Source: Arenimonas caeni (GTDB lineage Bacteria; Pseudomonadota; Gammaproteobacteria; Xanthomonadales; Xanthomonadaceae). From it: a stretch of DNA of 64,000 nucleotides. The position numbers were made by a program, and so were the translations under genes. The stretch covers positions 1 through 64,000 of the forward strand of contig NZ_KZ679084.1 in NCBI RefSeq assembly GCF_003024235.1, given 5' to 3'. Shown here in pieces: positions 9,295 through 18,431 of the stretch (the stretch's first letter is position 1; every line of letters starts with the position of its first letter). The notes beneath the pieces are model-generated. The model had not been told where the DNA came from, searched no databases, and worked only from the letters and a program-made list of their open reading frames with translations.

Positions 9295-12204
9295 ATGGAC
9301 TCCGAGAGCAGCGTCGCGTTGGGCCGACGGACGGTGGACGGATATTTCCAGCGCGGCAGGCAGTGGCTCGCGGCGTGCGGGCTGGCGCTGCTCGCACTGG
9401 CCTGGAGCAGCGGCACGAACGCACAGGTCGCGGCCTGCACCATCGAGGCCGTGGGTGACACGGACCTGCTCGCACCCGCCTCGGACTCGCTCAACTATCA
9501 GTTCCGGCTGGTGGGCGGCTGCGCGGCCCTGGTCTCCGTCGAAGCCGTGATCAACCTGCCCGACGCCACCGGCGGTGCGACGCTGGCGCCCACCGGCGCG
9601 TTCGACGTGGCGCCGCTGGCACCGACCGACCTCGCGCTCACGCTGGGCCCCACCCCCGGCCAGGTCGGCACGTTCACCGTGTCCTGCCCCGCCGGCGGCT
9701 GCGTCGGATCGGTGGTCTACACCTACCGCACGGCGAATGAGTTCGTCTACGAGGCCGTGTTGCCGGCGAACGTGGTGACCAACCAGATCAGCAGCTTCGA
9801 CCTGGCCACCCGCCTCGAGCTCAATGGCGCCGACGGCACGCTCGCGACCAGCTTCGCCAATGTCAGCGTGCCCTCGCCGCCGACGGTCGTCGCGCCGGTC
9901 GCCGGCGTAGCGACGCTGGCCGGGCAGTCGATCACCACCGCCGGCAGCTACGTCTTCGCCGGCAGCCTCGAGTGTCCGGTCGCCTTCGTGCTCGAAGGCT
10001 GCGCGGCGGTGGCAGCGGTGCCCTTCGCCGTGGAGGTCGAGCCGGTGTCGCTGGCGGCGCTCACGCCGCTGGCCCCGACCACGCCCTCGGGCACGCCGCT
10101 GGCGATGAGCGTGTCCTACGGCAGCCCGAGCCTGCCGGCCCCGGACGGCACGCCGATCTCCTGGTCGATCACGGCCGGGCCGGCCGGCGGCGACGGCGCG
10201 GTCACCAGCCCGGCCACGGCCGGCGGCCAGAGCACGGCCACCTTCAGCGCCACGGTGCCCGGCGTCTACACCGTGTTCGCCAACAGTGGCTGCACCTTCT
10301 GCGCGGTGCCCTCGCAGACCTTCAGCATCACCGTGGCGGCGCTGCCCGCGCTGTCCATCGACAGCGGCAACGGCCAGTCCGCCCTGCCCGGCAACGCTTT
10401 CACCCTGCCCCTGGTGGTGCTGGCCGACGACAGCGGCGTGCCCGCGGCCGGCGTGGGCATCGACTGGGTGCTCACCGGCGACGCCACCCTGGTGCCGGGC
10501 GCCGCCACCGACGGTAACGGCCTGGCCAGCGCCACCCTGACGGCGGGGCTGACGCCCGGCCCGCTGGTGGTCACCGCCACGCGCCAGGATGCGCCGACGG
10601 CCTCGGTCACCTTCAACCTCAGCGTCGGCGCGCTCGGCACCCTGGACGTGGTCTCCGGCGACGCCCAGACGCTCGCCGCCAACGTGCCCTCGGAGCCGCT
10701 GGTGGTGGTGCTCAGGGATGCCGCCGGCCTGCCGATCCCCGGCGCCACGGTGGCCTGGACGACCACGGAAGGCACGCTCGAGTCCGCCACCTCGGCCACC
10801 GACGCCAACGGCGAAGCCAGCAACCGCGTCACCCTGGCCATCGCCGGCCCGGTCGACGTCACCGCCAGTTCGCCCCTGGCCGGCGCGCCCGCGACCTTCG
10901 CGATCTCCGGCGCGCTGGGCAACCTCGTCGGCCTGGGAGCGCCGCAGATCGAAGTCGCCCGCGCCATCGACCAGGCCTGTCCGGCCCTGGCGCAACTGGC
11001 GACGCCCACGCCGGAGCAGCAGGACCTGCTGGCCCGCTGCCTCGAGCTCGTGGACGCCGCCGGCATCGACCCCGGCTCGGTGGTGCTGGCGCTGGACCAG
11101 CTGATGGCCGAACTCGCCATGGCCCAGGGCCATGCCGGCCTGTCCGCCGCGCAGGCCCAGTTCCAGAACCTGCGCACCCGCATCGCCGCGCTGCGCGCCG
11201 GTACCCAGGGCACGTCCTTCGGTGGCCTGGCGGTCAACACGCCGCAGGGGCCGCTGACGCTGGGCCTGCTGTCCACGGCGCTCTCCGACGGCGGCAACCC
11301 CGCCGAGGTCGGCGCCGACTTCAGCCGCTGGGGGTTTTTCGCCGCCGGCACCGTCGGCCGCGCCGAAGCCGAAGCGGGCAGCGTGGACCCGGCCTGGGAC
11401 AACGACATCGAAGGGCTTACCGCCGGCGTGGACTACCGCTGGTCCGACCGCTGGGTGTTCGGTGGCTCGCTCGGCATGACCCGCCAGGACACCCGGCTGC
11501 CCGACGGCCGCGGCACCCTCGACACCAGCGGCTGGAGCGTGTCGGCCTACACCACCTGGTACAAGCCCGACAGCTGGTACCTCGACGGCGTGCTCACCTG
11601 GGGCCGCAACGACTACGAGATGCTCCGGCGCATCCAGTACACGGTGCCGCTGCCCGGCGGCGGCAGCACCAGCATCGACCAGCAGGCGCGCTCGGACTCC
11701 AGCGGCGACCTGTTCTCCGGCGCGTTCACCTTCGGCCGCGATTTCAACCGCGGCGCCTGGGGCTTCGGCCCCTACGGACGCCTGCTGTACACGCGGCTGG
11801 ACTTCGACCAGATCAACGAAACCCTCGAGACGGGCCCCGGCAGCGGCCTGGGCCTGCAGATCCGCTCGCGCCAGCTCGAGTCGCTGGCCAGCGTGCTCGG
11901 CGGCAAGTTCACCTACACCCACAGCACCGACTGGGGCGTGCTGATGCCGCACCTGCAGCTGGAATGGGAGCACGAGTTCCGGGACGACCCGCAGGCGCTC
12001 GAGGCACGTTTCCTGCACGACCCCACCGGCACCCCGATGGTGCTCAGCGGCGACCCGCTCGACACCGACTACTTCCGGATCGGCCTGGGCATGTCGATGG
12101 TGCTCACCAAGGGTCGATCCGGTTTCTTCTACTATGAGCGACTGCTGGGCCGGGACCGCACGTCCCAGTACAACCTGGCCCTGGGCCTGCGGATGGAGTT
12201 CTGA
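9295..12204 (+). CDS. Autotransporter-type outer membrane protein with Ig-like (Big_1) domains
   Basis: A 969-residue surface protein. An extended signal peptide (1-43, cut after TNA) is followed by a Cys-containing, Ala/Gly/Thr-rich passenger, at least two bacterial Ig-like repeats (about 350-445 and 446-540, with the T-D-x-N-G signature TDGNGLASATL / TDANGEASNRV), a helical linker (about 555-640) and a C-terminal beta-barrel (about 675-969) of alternating aromatic strands ending LGLRMEF, the usual terminal phenylalanine. It should be inserted by the BAM complex. Ten mature cysteines are unusual for a passenger. The stop shares a base with the start of the PP2C gene (TGATG). Confidence 0.85.
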   Translation: MDSESSVALGRRTVDGYFQRGRQWLAACGLALLALAWSSGTNAQVAACTIEAVGDTDLLAPASDSLNYQFRLVGGCAALVSVEAVINLPDATGGATLAPTGAFDVAPLAPTDLALTLGPTPGQVGTFTVSCPAGGCVGSVVYTYRTANEFVYEAVLPANVVTNQISSFDLATRLELNGADGTLATSFANVSVPSPPTVVAPVAGVATLAGQSITTAGSYVFAGSLECPVAFVLEGCAAVAAVPFAVEVEPVSLAALTPLAPTTPSGTPLAMSVSYGSPSLPAPDGTPISWSITAGPAGGDGAVTSPATAGGQSTATFSATVPGVYTVFANSGCTFCAVPSQTFSITVAALPALSIDSGNGQSALPGNAFTLPLVVLADDSGVPAAGVGIDWVLTGDATLVPGAATDGNGLASATLTAGLTPGPLVVTATRQDAPTASVTFNLSVGALGTLDVVSGDAQTLAANVPSEPLVVVLRDAAGLPIPGATVAWTTTEGTLESATSATDANGEASNRVTLAIAGPVDVTASSPLAGAPATFAISGALGNLVGLGAPQIEVARAIDQACPALAQLATPTPEQQDLLARCLELVDAAGIDPGSVVLALDQLMAELAMAQGHAGLSAAQAQFQNLRTRIAALRAGTQGTSFGGLAVNTPQGPLTLGLLSTALSDGGNPAEVGADFSRWGFFAAGTVGRAEAEAGSVDPAWDNDIEGLTAGVDYRWSDRWVFGGSLGMTRQDTRLPDGRGTLDTSGWSVSAYTTWYKPDSWYLDGVLTWGRNDYEMLRRIQYTVPLPGGGSTSIDQQARSDSSGDLFSGAFTFGRDFNRGAWGFGPYGRLLYTRLDFDQINETLETGPGSGLGLQIRSRQLESLASVLGGKFTYTHSTDWGVLMPHLQLEWEHEFRDDPQALEARFLHDPTGTPMVLSGDPLDTDYFRIGLGMSMVLTKGRSGFFYYERLLGRDRTSQYNLALGLRMEF

Positions 12205-12905
12205 TGATCGAATTCGGCCACCTGAGCCACGTCGGCCTGCGGCGCGAGCTCAACGAGGACACCTACTACGGCGACGCCGAGCTCGGCCTGTGGCTGGTGG
12301 CCGACGGCATGGGCGGGCATGAGTTCGGCGAAGTCGCCAGCGCGCTGGCGCGCGACGCGGTGGTGCGCGAGGTGCGCGCCGGCCGGCCGCTGGCCGAGGC
12401 CATCCGCCGGGCCGACGAGGACATCATCCGGCACAGCCGCCAGCGCTCGGAAAGCCTGCCGATGGGCACCACCATGGTGGCGCTGCGCGTGCAGGACCAC
12501 CGCTTCGAACTGGCCTGGGTCGGCGACAGCCGCGCCTACCTGTGGAACGGCCAGCTGCGCCAGCTCTCGGCCGACCACAGCTACGTGCAGGAGCTGATCG
12601 ACCAGGGCGCGATCACCGCCGAACAGGCGCGCGTGCACCCGCACCGCAACGTGGTCACCCAGGCGCTGGGCGTGACCGACCCGGAGAGCCTCAAGGTCGA
12701 GACCCTGGCCGGCGAACTGCGGCCAGGCCAGCAGCTGCTGCTGTGCAGCGACGGGCTGACCGAAGAAGTCGACGACGCCACCATCGGCGCCCTGCTCGCA
12801 CGCGGCGACCTGTCGGCGCAGGAGTGCGTGGACCACCTGGTGTCCTCCGCGCTCGACGGCGGCGGCTCGGACAACGTCACCGTCGTCCTGCTGCGCCGGC
12901 GCTGA
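12204..12905 (+). CDS. PP2C-type Ser/Thr protein phosphatase
   Basis: A 233-residue PPM/PP2C family metal-dependent phosphatase. Metal-binding motifs are in order: LNEDTYYGD (N-terminal ED), VADGMGGHEFGE (DGMGGH), WVGDSRAYL, LCSDGLTEEVD and GGGSDNVTVVLLRR (the DN motif near the end). No membrane segment is seen, so it is cytoplasmic. It is joined to the autotransporter stop by TGATG, so translation is coupled. The adjacent convergent gene is a Hanks-type kinase, giving a kinase-phosphatase pair that very likely shares substrates. Confidence 0.95.
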   Translation: MIEFGHLSHVGLRRELNEDTYYGDAELGLWLVADGMGGHEFGEVASALARDAVVREVRAGRPLAEAIRRADEDIIRHSRQRSESLPMGTTMVALRVQDHRFELAWVGDSRAYLWNGQLRQLSADHSYVQELIDQGAITAEQARVHPHRNVVTQALGVTDPESLKVETLAGELRPGQQLLLCSDGLTEEVDDATIGALLARGDLSAQECVDHLVSSALDGGGSDNVTVVLLRRR

Positions 12906-12912
12906 GCCGCGC

Positions 12913-14430
12913 CTAACCCGCGGGCGGCGGCGGCAAGGCCGGCGCTTGCCCGCCTTCGCCGGCGATGGCGGCGTCCTGCAGCTGCCGCAGGTAGGGGTCT
13001 TCGGCGTCGATCGCCAGGCCCTTGCCCACCAGCAGCCGGCACTGCGTCCAGCGCCCGCGGTCGCAGGCCTGGTGGGAATAGCGGCGGTAGAAGGCGACGA
13101 TGCCGGCGATGCCGGCGCGGGCCCGGGCGTTCTCCGGGTCGAGCGCCAGCGCCTTGCGGTAATAGCCCAGCGCGCTGTCGTCCTCGGGGTAGTCGAGCTT
13201 GCGGCTGAGGTTCTCGCCGGGCGTGGTGCCGAATTCCAGCAGCGCGTCGCCGGCGTTGAGCAGGCGCTCGAGTTCCCCGCTGGCCGGCACGCCCACCGGC
13301 TTGGGTAGTTCGAAGCCTTCCGGCATCGGCCCCGTGGCGTCACCACCCGTGGTCGCGGGCACGGCCACGGTGCCCGGTGCCCGCGTATCCGCCGGCACGG
13401 CCGGCTCGCGGGGCGACAGTGCCCACCAGGCCAGCAGGGCCAGCGCGAACGCGCCGCCCAGGCCCGCCGCCGGCAGCAGCCAGGCAGGCCGCTTGTTCTC
13501 GTCGCGCGCGCTGATGCGGGTGCGCTGCTGGGTCGCGCCAGCGCCGGACAGGCGCTGGCCGCCGCGTCGCGCGCCGGTTTCCTGCGCCACCGCGCCCTGC
13601 GGCGCCGAGGCCACCAGTTTGTGCATGGCCTCGACGAAGGCCGCGCCGGTGTTGAAGCGCTGCGCCGGGTCCTTGGCCATCAGGCCGTTGACCAGGGGCT
13701 GGAGCCAGGCGAAGGGCTCCGGCAGTTCCGGCACCGGGTGGGTGACGTGCATCAGCGCCACGGTGAAGGCGTCGGCGGCCTGGTAGGGCGGCACGCCGGC
13801 GAGCATCTCGTAGAGCACCGCGCCGAGGCTGTAGAGGTCGGCGCGGCCGTCCACCGGCTCGCCGCGCGCCTGCTCGGGGCTCATGTAGTCGGGCGTGCCG
13901 ATCGAGGTGCCGGCCACGGTGGAGCTGTTGCTGCCGTCCATGGCCTTGGCGATGCCGAAGTCGGCCAGCACCACGCGGCCGTCGTTGCGGAACAGGATGT
14001 TGCCCGGCTTCACGTCGCGGTGGACGAAGCCCTTCTGGTGGGCGAAGTCCAGGCCGCCGGCGATGTCACCGGCGATGTCGAGGATCTGGCCCACGCCCAG
14101 CCCGCCCTCGGCGATGCGCTCCTTGAGCGTGCCGCCGGGGATGTATTCGGCGGCGAGATAGTAGACGTTGCCGTGGTGGCCGATGTCGTGGACCGTGACC
14201 AGGTTCGGGTGCTGCAGGCGCGCGGTGATCTTGCCCTCGGTGAGGAAGCGGTGCGCGAACTCGGGGTTGGCCGCCAGCGCCGGCGCCATCACCTTCAGCG
14301 CCACCTCGCGCTCGAGCGATTCCTGCACGGCCAGGAACACCGACGCCATGCCGCCCTCGCCGATCGGCCGGAGGATGCGGTAGCCGGGGATGTCGATGTC
14401 GACCGAGGTGAGCAGGACGGTGGCGTTCAA
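12913..14430 (-). CDS. Transmembrane Ser/Thr protein kinase, Hanks (PknB-like) type
   Basis: A 505-residue kinase. The cytoplasmic catalytic domain (about 15-275) shows the glycine loop GEGGMASVF (24-32), catalytic lysine in VALKVM (K46), HRDVKPGN (137-144), DFG (157-159) and the activation-loop SIGTPDYMSPEQ. A single membrane helix (about 315-338) precedes an exported tail with a Pro-rich spacer and a TPR-like segment (ALGYYRKALALDPENARA). The start is TTG at 14430, preceded by GAGG at five bases; no ATG or GTG lies before the kinase domain. It ends seven bases from the convergent PP2C gene. Its signals are unknown. Confidence 0.93.
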   Translation of the reverse strand: MNATVLLTSVDIDIPGYRILRPIGEGGMASVFLAVQESLEREVALKVMAPALAANPEFAHRFLTEGKITARLQHPNLVTVHDIGHHGNVYYLAAEYIPGGTLKERIAEGGLGVGQILDIAGDIAGGLDFAHQKGFVHRDVKPGNILFRNDGRVVLADFGIAKAMDGSNSSTVAGTSIGTPDYMSPEQARGEPVDGRADLYSLGAVLYEMLAGVPPYQAADAFTVALMHVTHPVPELPEPFAWLQPLVNGLMAKDPAQRFNTGAAFVEAMHKLVASAPQGAVAQETGARRGGQRLSGAGATQQRTRISARDENKRPAWLLPAAGLGGAFALALLAWWALSPREPAVPADTRAPGTVAVPATTGGDATGPMPEGFELPKPVGVPASGELERLLNAGDALLEFGTTPGENLSRKLDYPEDDSALGYYRKALALDPENARARAGIAGIVAFYRRYSHQACDRGRWTQCRLLVGKGLAIDAEDPYLRQLQDAAIAGEGGQAPALPPPPAG

Positions 14431-14477
14431 GGCAACCTCGCCGGCAGGGGCACGGGCCGATTATCCACCAAGCCGCC

Positions 14478-15212
14478 TCAGCTGTCGGCGGCCTCCGGCA
14501 GCGGCCAGAGCACGCGACCGGCCTTGCCGGCGATCTTGCGCAGCCGGGCCTCGTGGGCGGCGCGTTCGGCCTCGCTGGCGCGAAGCACGCGGCGCGGGGC
14601 CGCGGCGAGCACCGCGGCCAGGCCGGCGCCCGGGCCGGTGCCGGCTTCGGGTTCGTGGCTGGCCACCAGGCCCAGGTCGGCCTGGCCCGAGGTCATGCCC
14701 AGGTAGACCTCGGCCAGCAGCTCGGCGTCGAGCAGCGCGCCGTGCAGCTTGCGGTGGGCGTTGTCGACGCCGAGGCGACGGCAGAGCGCGTCGAGCGAAT
14801 TGCGCTGGCCCGGGTAGCGCTCGCGCGCCATCGCCAGGGTGTCGAGCACGCTGGCATGGTCGGTGATGCGGCCGAAGTGGGCGCCGGCCAGCGAAAGCTC
14901 GTAGTCCAGGAAGCCGACGTCGAAGCTGGCGTTGTGGATGATCAGCTCGGCGCCGCGGATGAACTCGATGAACTCGTCGACGGCCGTCTCGAAGCGCGGC
15001 TTGTCCTGCAGGAAGTCCAGGGTCAGACCGGTGACTTCCTGCGCGCCGGCCTCCATCTCGCGGCCCGGGTTGAAGTAGCGATGGAAGTGCCGGCCGGTGG
15101 GCCGGCGCTCGACGAGCTCGATGCAGCCGACTTCGACGATGCGGTTGCCCTTCTCCCAGGACAGGCCGGTGGTTTCGGTGTCGAGCACGACCTGGCGCAT
15201 GCGCGGGTTCAT
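14478..15212 (-). CDS. dnaQ: DNA polymerase III epsilon subunit, 3'-5' proofreading exonuclease
   Basis: Proofreading exonuclease of the replicative polymerase core. The 244-residue protein starts [24 protein letters not shown] is the Exo I motif, [16 protein letters not shown] is Exo II, and [18 protein letters not shown] holds the Exo III histidine and aspartate. The C-terminal part links to the alpha subunit. The start overlaps the rnhA stop by four bases, as in a coupled pair. The order dnaQ-rnhA-methyltransferase-gloB-mltD is the same set as around dnaQ in Escherichia coli. Confidence 0.96.
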   Translation of the reverse strand: MNPRMRQVVLDTETTGLSWEKGNRIVEVGCIELVERRPTGRHFHRYFNPGREMEAGAQEVTGLTLDFLQDKPRFETAVDEFIEFIRGAELIIHNASFDVGFLDYELSLAGAHFGRITDHASVLDTLAMARERYPGQRNSLDALCRRLGVDNAHRKLHGALLDAELLAEVYLGMTSGQADLGLVASHEPEAGTGPGAGLAAVLAAAPRRVLRASEAERAAHEARLRKIAGKAGRVLWPLPEAADS

Positions 15213-15658
15213 CCTTTCATCTTCTCGGCTTCGGCGCGGGCCAGCTGGTCCACGCGTTCGTTCTCGGGGTGGCCGGCGTGGCCCTTGACCCAGTGCCAGC
15301 GCACCGCGTGCGGCTTGGCGGCGGCATCCAGGCGCATCCACAGGTCCTGGTTCTTCACCGGCTGGCCGCCGGCGGTTTTCCAGCCGCGCCGGATCCAGTT
15401 CGGCAGCCACTCGCCGATGCCCTTCTGCACGTACTGCGAGTCGGTGGACAGGTCGACCTCGCAGGGCGCCTTGAGGGCCTCGAGCGCCATGATCGCCGCC
15501 ATCAGCTCCATGCGGTTGTTGGTGGTGCCGGCCTCGCCGCCGGCGAGTTCGCGCTCGTGGCCGCCGTGGCGCAGCAGCGCCGCCCAGCCGCCCGGCCCGG
15601 GATTGCCCAGGCAGGCGCCGTCGGTATGGATTTCAACCTTCTTGCGGGCCTGGCTCAT
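15209..15658 (-). CDS. rnhA: Ribonuclease HI
   Basis: Cleaves the RNA strand of RNA-DNA hybrids, removing primers and R-loops. The 149-residue protein is of standard length. The catalytic carboxylates are visible in [14 protein letters not shown] (D13), NRMELMA (E51), STDSQYV (D72) and the C-terminal ENERVD motif; [15 protein letters not shown] contains the conserved histidine. It overlaps the methyltransferase stop and the dnaQ start, each by four bases. Confidence 0.97.
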   Translation of the reverse strand: MSQARKKVEIHTDGACLGNPGPGGWAALLRHGGHERELAGGEAGTTNNRMELMAAIMALEALKAPCEVDLSTDSQYVQKGIGEWLPNWIRRGWKTAGGQPVKNQDLWMRLDAAAKPHAVRWHWVKGHAGHPENERVDQLARAEAEKMKG

Positions 15659-16347
15659 CCGGCGCTCATCCCCGGGCGCAGGGCCAGCGCCGTCGAGCCG
15701 GCGCGCAGGGGCGTCAGCCCCGGCTCGCGGCGGCGCGCCACCAGCAGATGGCCGGCGCGCAGGCCGGCCAGCAGGCCACCGGACCGGGCCTCGCGCACGT
15801 CCACGCCGGCGGCCGGCGACCACATCGGCCCCAGCCAGCGCTGCCGTTCGATGTCCAGGCCGCAGTTGCCCAGCCACTGCGCCAGGCTCCCGGGCTCGAC
15901 CGCGCCGAGCCCGCGGAAGGACCAGCGCAGTCGCGCCAGGCCCCAGGGGTTGAGGGTGAGCACCAGGGCCACGCCACCGGGCTTGAGCACGCGCGCCAGC
16001 TCACCGGCCAGCGCCTCCGGCCGGGGCGAGGTCTCGAGCACGCACAGGGCATAGGCCAGCGACACGCTGCCGCTGGCCAGCGGCAGGGCCTCGTCCTCGC
16101 AGGCCAGTTCGCCGGCCAGGCGGCCGTCGGCGCGGTGCAGGCTGACCACCCGGGCCAGCATGTTGCCCGACAGCGGCCCGGGCAGGGCCTCGCTGGGCCG
16201 CAGGTACAGGCCGGTGTGGCCGAAGACCCGGGTGAGCTCCGGGATCGCCTGCCGCTGCAGTTCCTGCAGCAGGGCCAGCGAGCCTTCGCGGCGGAGCCAG
16301 GCCTCGGCGGGTCGCTCGGGTTGACGTCGGAAGTGGACCGCGGGCAT
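15655..16347 (-). CDS. Class I SAM-dependent methyltransferase-like protein (YafS-type)
   Basis: A 230-residue protein with a degenerate class I methyltransferase core. The segment [38 protein letters not shown] matches the acidic/post-II region in which a methylation enzyme scans for a peak, followed by a strand rich in leucines. A clear GxGxG motif I is not evident. Its position between gloB and rnhA is that of yafS in enterobacteria, a methyltransferase of unknown substrate. First gene of the reverse group leading to dnaQ, divergent from gloB with 42 bases between starts. Confidence 0.75.
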   Translation of the reverse strand: MPAVHFRRQPERPAEAWLRREGSLALLQELQRQAIPELTRVFGHTGLYLRPSEALPGPLSGNMLARVVSLHRADGRLAGELACEDEALPLASGSVSLAYALCVLETSPRPEALAGELARVLKPGGVALVLTLNPWGLARLRWSFRGLGAVEPGSLAQWLGNCGLDIERQRWLGPMWSPAAGVDVREARSGGLLAGLRAGHLLVARRREPGLTPLRAGSTALALRPGMSAG

Positions 16348-16389
16348 GGTCGCGATTCTGCGTCATCCACGCCTTCCAGGTCACCCCGC

Positions 16390-17160
16390 TTGACACGAAC
16401 GATTCCGCTGCCGGCCTTCCAGGACAACTACATCTGGCTGCTGGCCGGCGCCGACGATGCCTGCGTGGTCGTGGACCCGGGCGATGCCGCGCCGGTGCTG
16501 GAGGCCGCCGCGCGCGGCCTGCGGCCGGTGGCCGTGCTGCTCACCCACCACCATGCCGACCACGTCGGCGGCGTCGAGGCCGTGCTGGCGCGTTTCCCGG
16601 TGCCCTGCTACGGCCCCGACGACCCGCGTATCCCGGCCGCCGCGATCCGCGTCGGCGACGGCGATCGCGTCGACGTGCCCGCGCTGGGCCTGGGCTTCGA
16701 TGTCATCGCCGTACCGGGCCACACCCGCAGCCACATCGCCTTCCACGGCGGCGGCGCGCTCTTTTGCGGCGACACCCTGTTCAGCCTCGGCTGCGGCCGC
16801 CTGTTCGAAGGCACGCCGGCGCAGATGCTGGCCTCGCTCGACCGCCTTGCCGCCCTGCCCGGCGACACCCGGGTGTGCTGCGCGCACGAATACACCGAGG
16901 CCAACGGCCGCTTCGCCCGCGCCGCCGAGCCGGAGAACGCGGCCCGCGACGAGCGCCTGGCCGAGGTGGCCGCGCGCCGCGCCCGCGGCGAACCCAGCCT
17001 GCCCTCCACCCTGGCCGGCGAGCGTGCCTGCAACCCCTTCCTGCGGGTGGACGCGCCCGGCGTGCTGGCCGGCCTGGCGGCGCGCCTCGGGCAGGCCCCG
17101 GGCGACCGGGCCGAAGCCTTCGCCGCGCTGCGCGCCTGGAAGGACGGGTTCGCCGGATGA
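16390..17160 (+). CDS. gloB: Hydroxyacylglutathione hydrolase (glyoxalase II)
   Basis: Hydrolyses S-D-lactoylglutathione to D-lactate and glutathione, the second step of methylglyoxal detoxification. The 256-residue protein has the zinc motif THHHADHVGG, the second-metal aspartate in LFCGDTLFSLGCGRLFEG, a conserved HEYTEAN histidine, and the glutathione-binding C-terminus with ERACNPFLR. The start is TTG at 16390; no ATG or GTG is in frame at the right place, and it gives the normal N-terminus (M)TRTIPLPAFQDNYIW. It overlaps mltD by ATGA. Confidence 0.95.
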   Translation: MTRTIPLPAFQDNYIWLLAGADDACVVVDPGDAAPVLEAAARGLRPVAVLLTHHHADHVGGVEAVLARFPVPCYGPDDPRIPAAAIRVGDGDRVDVPALGLGFDVIAVPGHTRSHIAFHGGGALFCGDTLFSLGCGRLFEGTPAQMLASLDRLAALPGDTRVCCAHEYTEANGRFARAAEPENAARDERLAEVAARRARGEPSLPSTLAGERACNPFLRVDAPGVLAGLAARLGQAPGDRAEAFAALRAWKDGFAG

Positions 17161-18347
17161 GCCGCAGGCACGGATTCACCTGGCCGCTGGTCTTGCTGCT
17201 GGCGGCCTGCCAGGTGCCGGTGCGGCCGGTGCCGCCCGACGCCGGGGTGGCCGCCGGGCCCGCGGCCGCACCGGTGGCGGACGCCACGGTCGCGGCGCAG
17301 GCCGAAGCACCCGCGGCAACCGACACCGAAACCGCTCCCGACCCGATCGACACCGGCGCCGAGCTCTTCGACTTCATCACCGCCCGGCTCAGCCAGCCGG
17401 CCTGCATCGACGGCCCGGCCAACCGCGCCTGGCGCAAGCGCTACGCCGGCCACCCGGCCTCGTTCGCCCGGCACCTGGAGAAGATCCTGCCGCTGATGGC
17501 CTACGTCGCCACCGAGGTGGACCGGCGCGGCCTGCCGGGCGAGCTGGTGTTCGTGCCGATCGTCGAGAGCTGGTACCGCCCCGATGCGATCGGCCCCGGC
17601 GGGCCGGCGGGCATGTGGCAGATGATCGCCAGCACCGCGCGCAACCACGGCGTGCGCGTCGAACAGGGCTACGACGGCCGGCTTTCCCCGGTGGCCTCCA
17701 CCGACGCCGCGCTCGGCTACCTCGAGGCGCTCTCCACGCGCTTCGACGGCGACTGGCGCGCCATGGCCATGGCCTACAACGCCGGCGAATACCGGATCGA
17801 GCGGGCCTTCAGGGCCAACCAGCACCGCATCGCCTCGGGCGAGGAGCGCCAGCCCGCCGGGCTGCCCGGCATCACCTACGAATACACCGCCAAGCTGCGC
17901 GCGCTTTCGTGCCTGGTGTCCGAGCCGGAAGCCGCCGGCCTGGAACTGCCGCGCGAGGCGCGCTTCGTGCCGCTGGCGCGTTTCCCGCTGCCGGCCCGGG
18001 CCGCCAGCCTCGACCAGGCGGCGCTGGCCCTGGCCACCGACAGCGCGACGCTGCGCAAGCTCAACCCGGCCTACCGCCAGGGCCGCATCCGCGCCGGCGT
18101 GCCGCGCGAAGTGCTGGCACCCGCCACCCCGGCCACCCTGCTCGCAGCCGCGACGATCCCGCCGGAAGGCGTTGGTGCCGGCGCCACGCCAGAGCCGCCG
18201 GAGCGCAGCCACCGCGTGCGCTCCGGCGACACGCTGTCGGCCATCGCCCGGCACTACGGCGTCGAGCTGCGGCAGTTGTTCCGGCTCAACGGCCTCGACG
18301 GCCGTTCGATCCTTCGCCCGGGCCAGGAACTGCGCATCGACCCCTGA
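17157..18347 (+). CDS. mltD: Membrane-bound lytic murein transglycosylase, MltD-like lipoprotein
   Basis: Periplasmic lipoprotein of 396 residues that cleaves peptidoglycan with formation of 1,6-anhydromuramic acid. The lipobox LAAC puts the lipidated cysteine at residue 18. The SLT domain (about 100-240) has the catalytic glutamate in FVPIVESWYRP and the motifs AGMWQMI and MAMAYNAGEYRI. One LysM domain lies at the C-terminus (HRVRSGDTLSAIARHYGVELRQLFRLNGL...), fewer than some MltD enzymes carry. It follows gloB with a four-base overlap, an arrangement shared with enterobacteria. Confidence 0.93.
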   Translation: MSRRHGFTWPLVLLLAACQVPVRPVPPDAGVAAGPAAAPVADATVAAQAEAPAATDTETAPDPIDTGAELFDFITARLSQPACIDGPANRAWRKRYAGHPASFARHLEKILPLMAYVATEVDRRGLPGELVFVPIVESWYRPDAIGPGGPAGMWQMIASTARNHGVRVEQGYDGRLSPVASTDAALGYLEALSTRFDGDWRAMAMAYNAGEYRIERAFRANQHRIASGEERQPAGLPGITYEYTAKLRALSCLVSEPEAAGLELPREARFVPLARFPLPARAASLDQAALALATDSATLRKLNPAYRQGRIRAGVPREVLAPATPATLLAAATIPPEGVGAGATPEPPERSHRVRSGDTLSAIARHYGVELRQLFRLNGLDGRSILRPGQELRIDP

Positions 18348-18398
18348 GCGGCTCCATGCTTGGCGGTATGGCCGTTCGCGGGCGAAACTAGGCCGTTC

Positions 18399-18416
18399 CC
18401 ACCGCAGGCGCGGTGG
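18399..18416 (+). other. Hairpin in the fabI leader
   Basis: Perfect stem CCACCGC/GCGGTGG with loop AGGC, ending four bases before the AGGAGG ribosome binding site of fabI. No T-run follows. It could end mltD transcription weakly or shape the fabI leader; nothing else supports either. Confidence 0.35.
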
Positions 18417-18431
18417 CTCCAGGAGGAAAAC

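Noticed and set aside
9268..12018. Very long open frame antisense to the autotransporter (over 900 codons)
   Set aside because: High GC removes stop codons from antisense frames; composition is Gly/Arg/Val-rich without domains, while the forward frame has a signal peptide, Ig-like repeats and a barrel.
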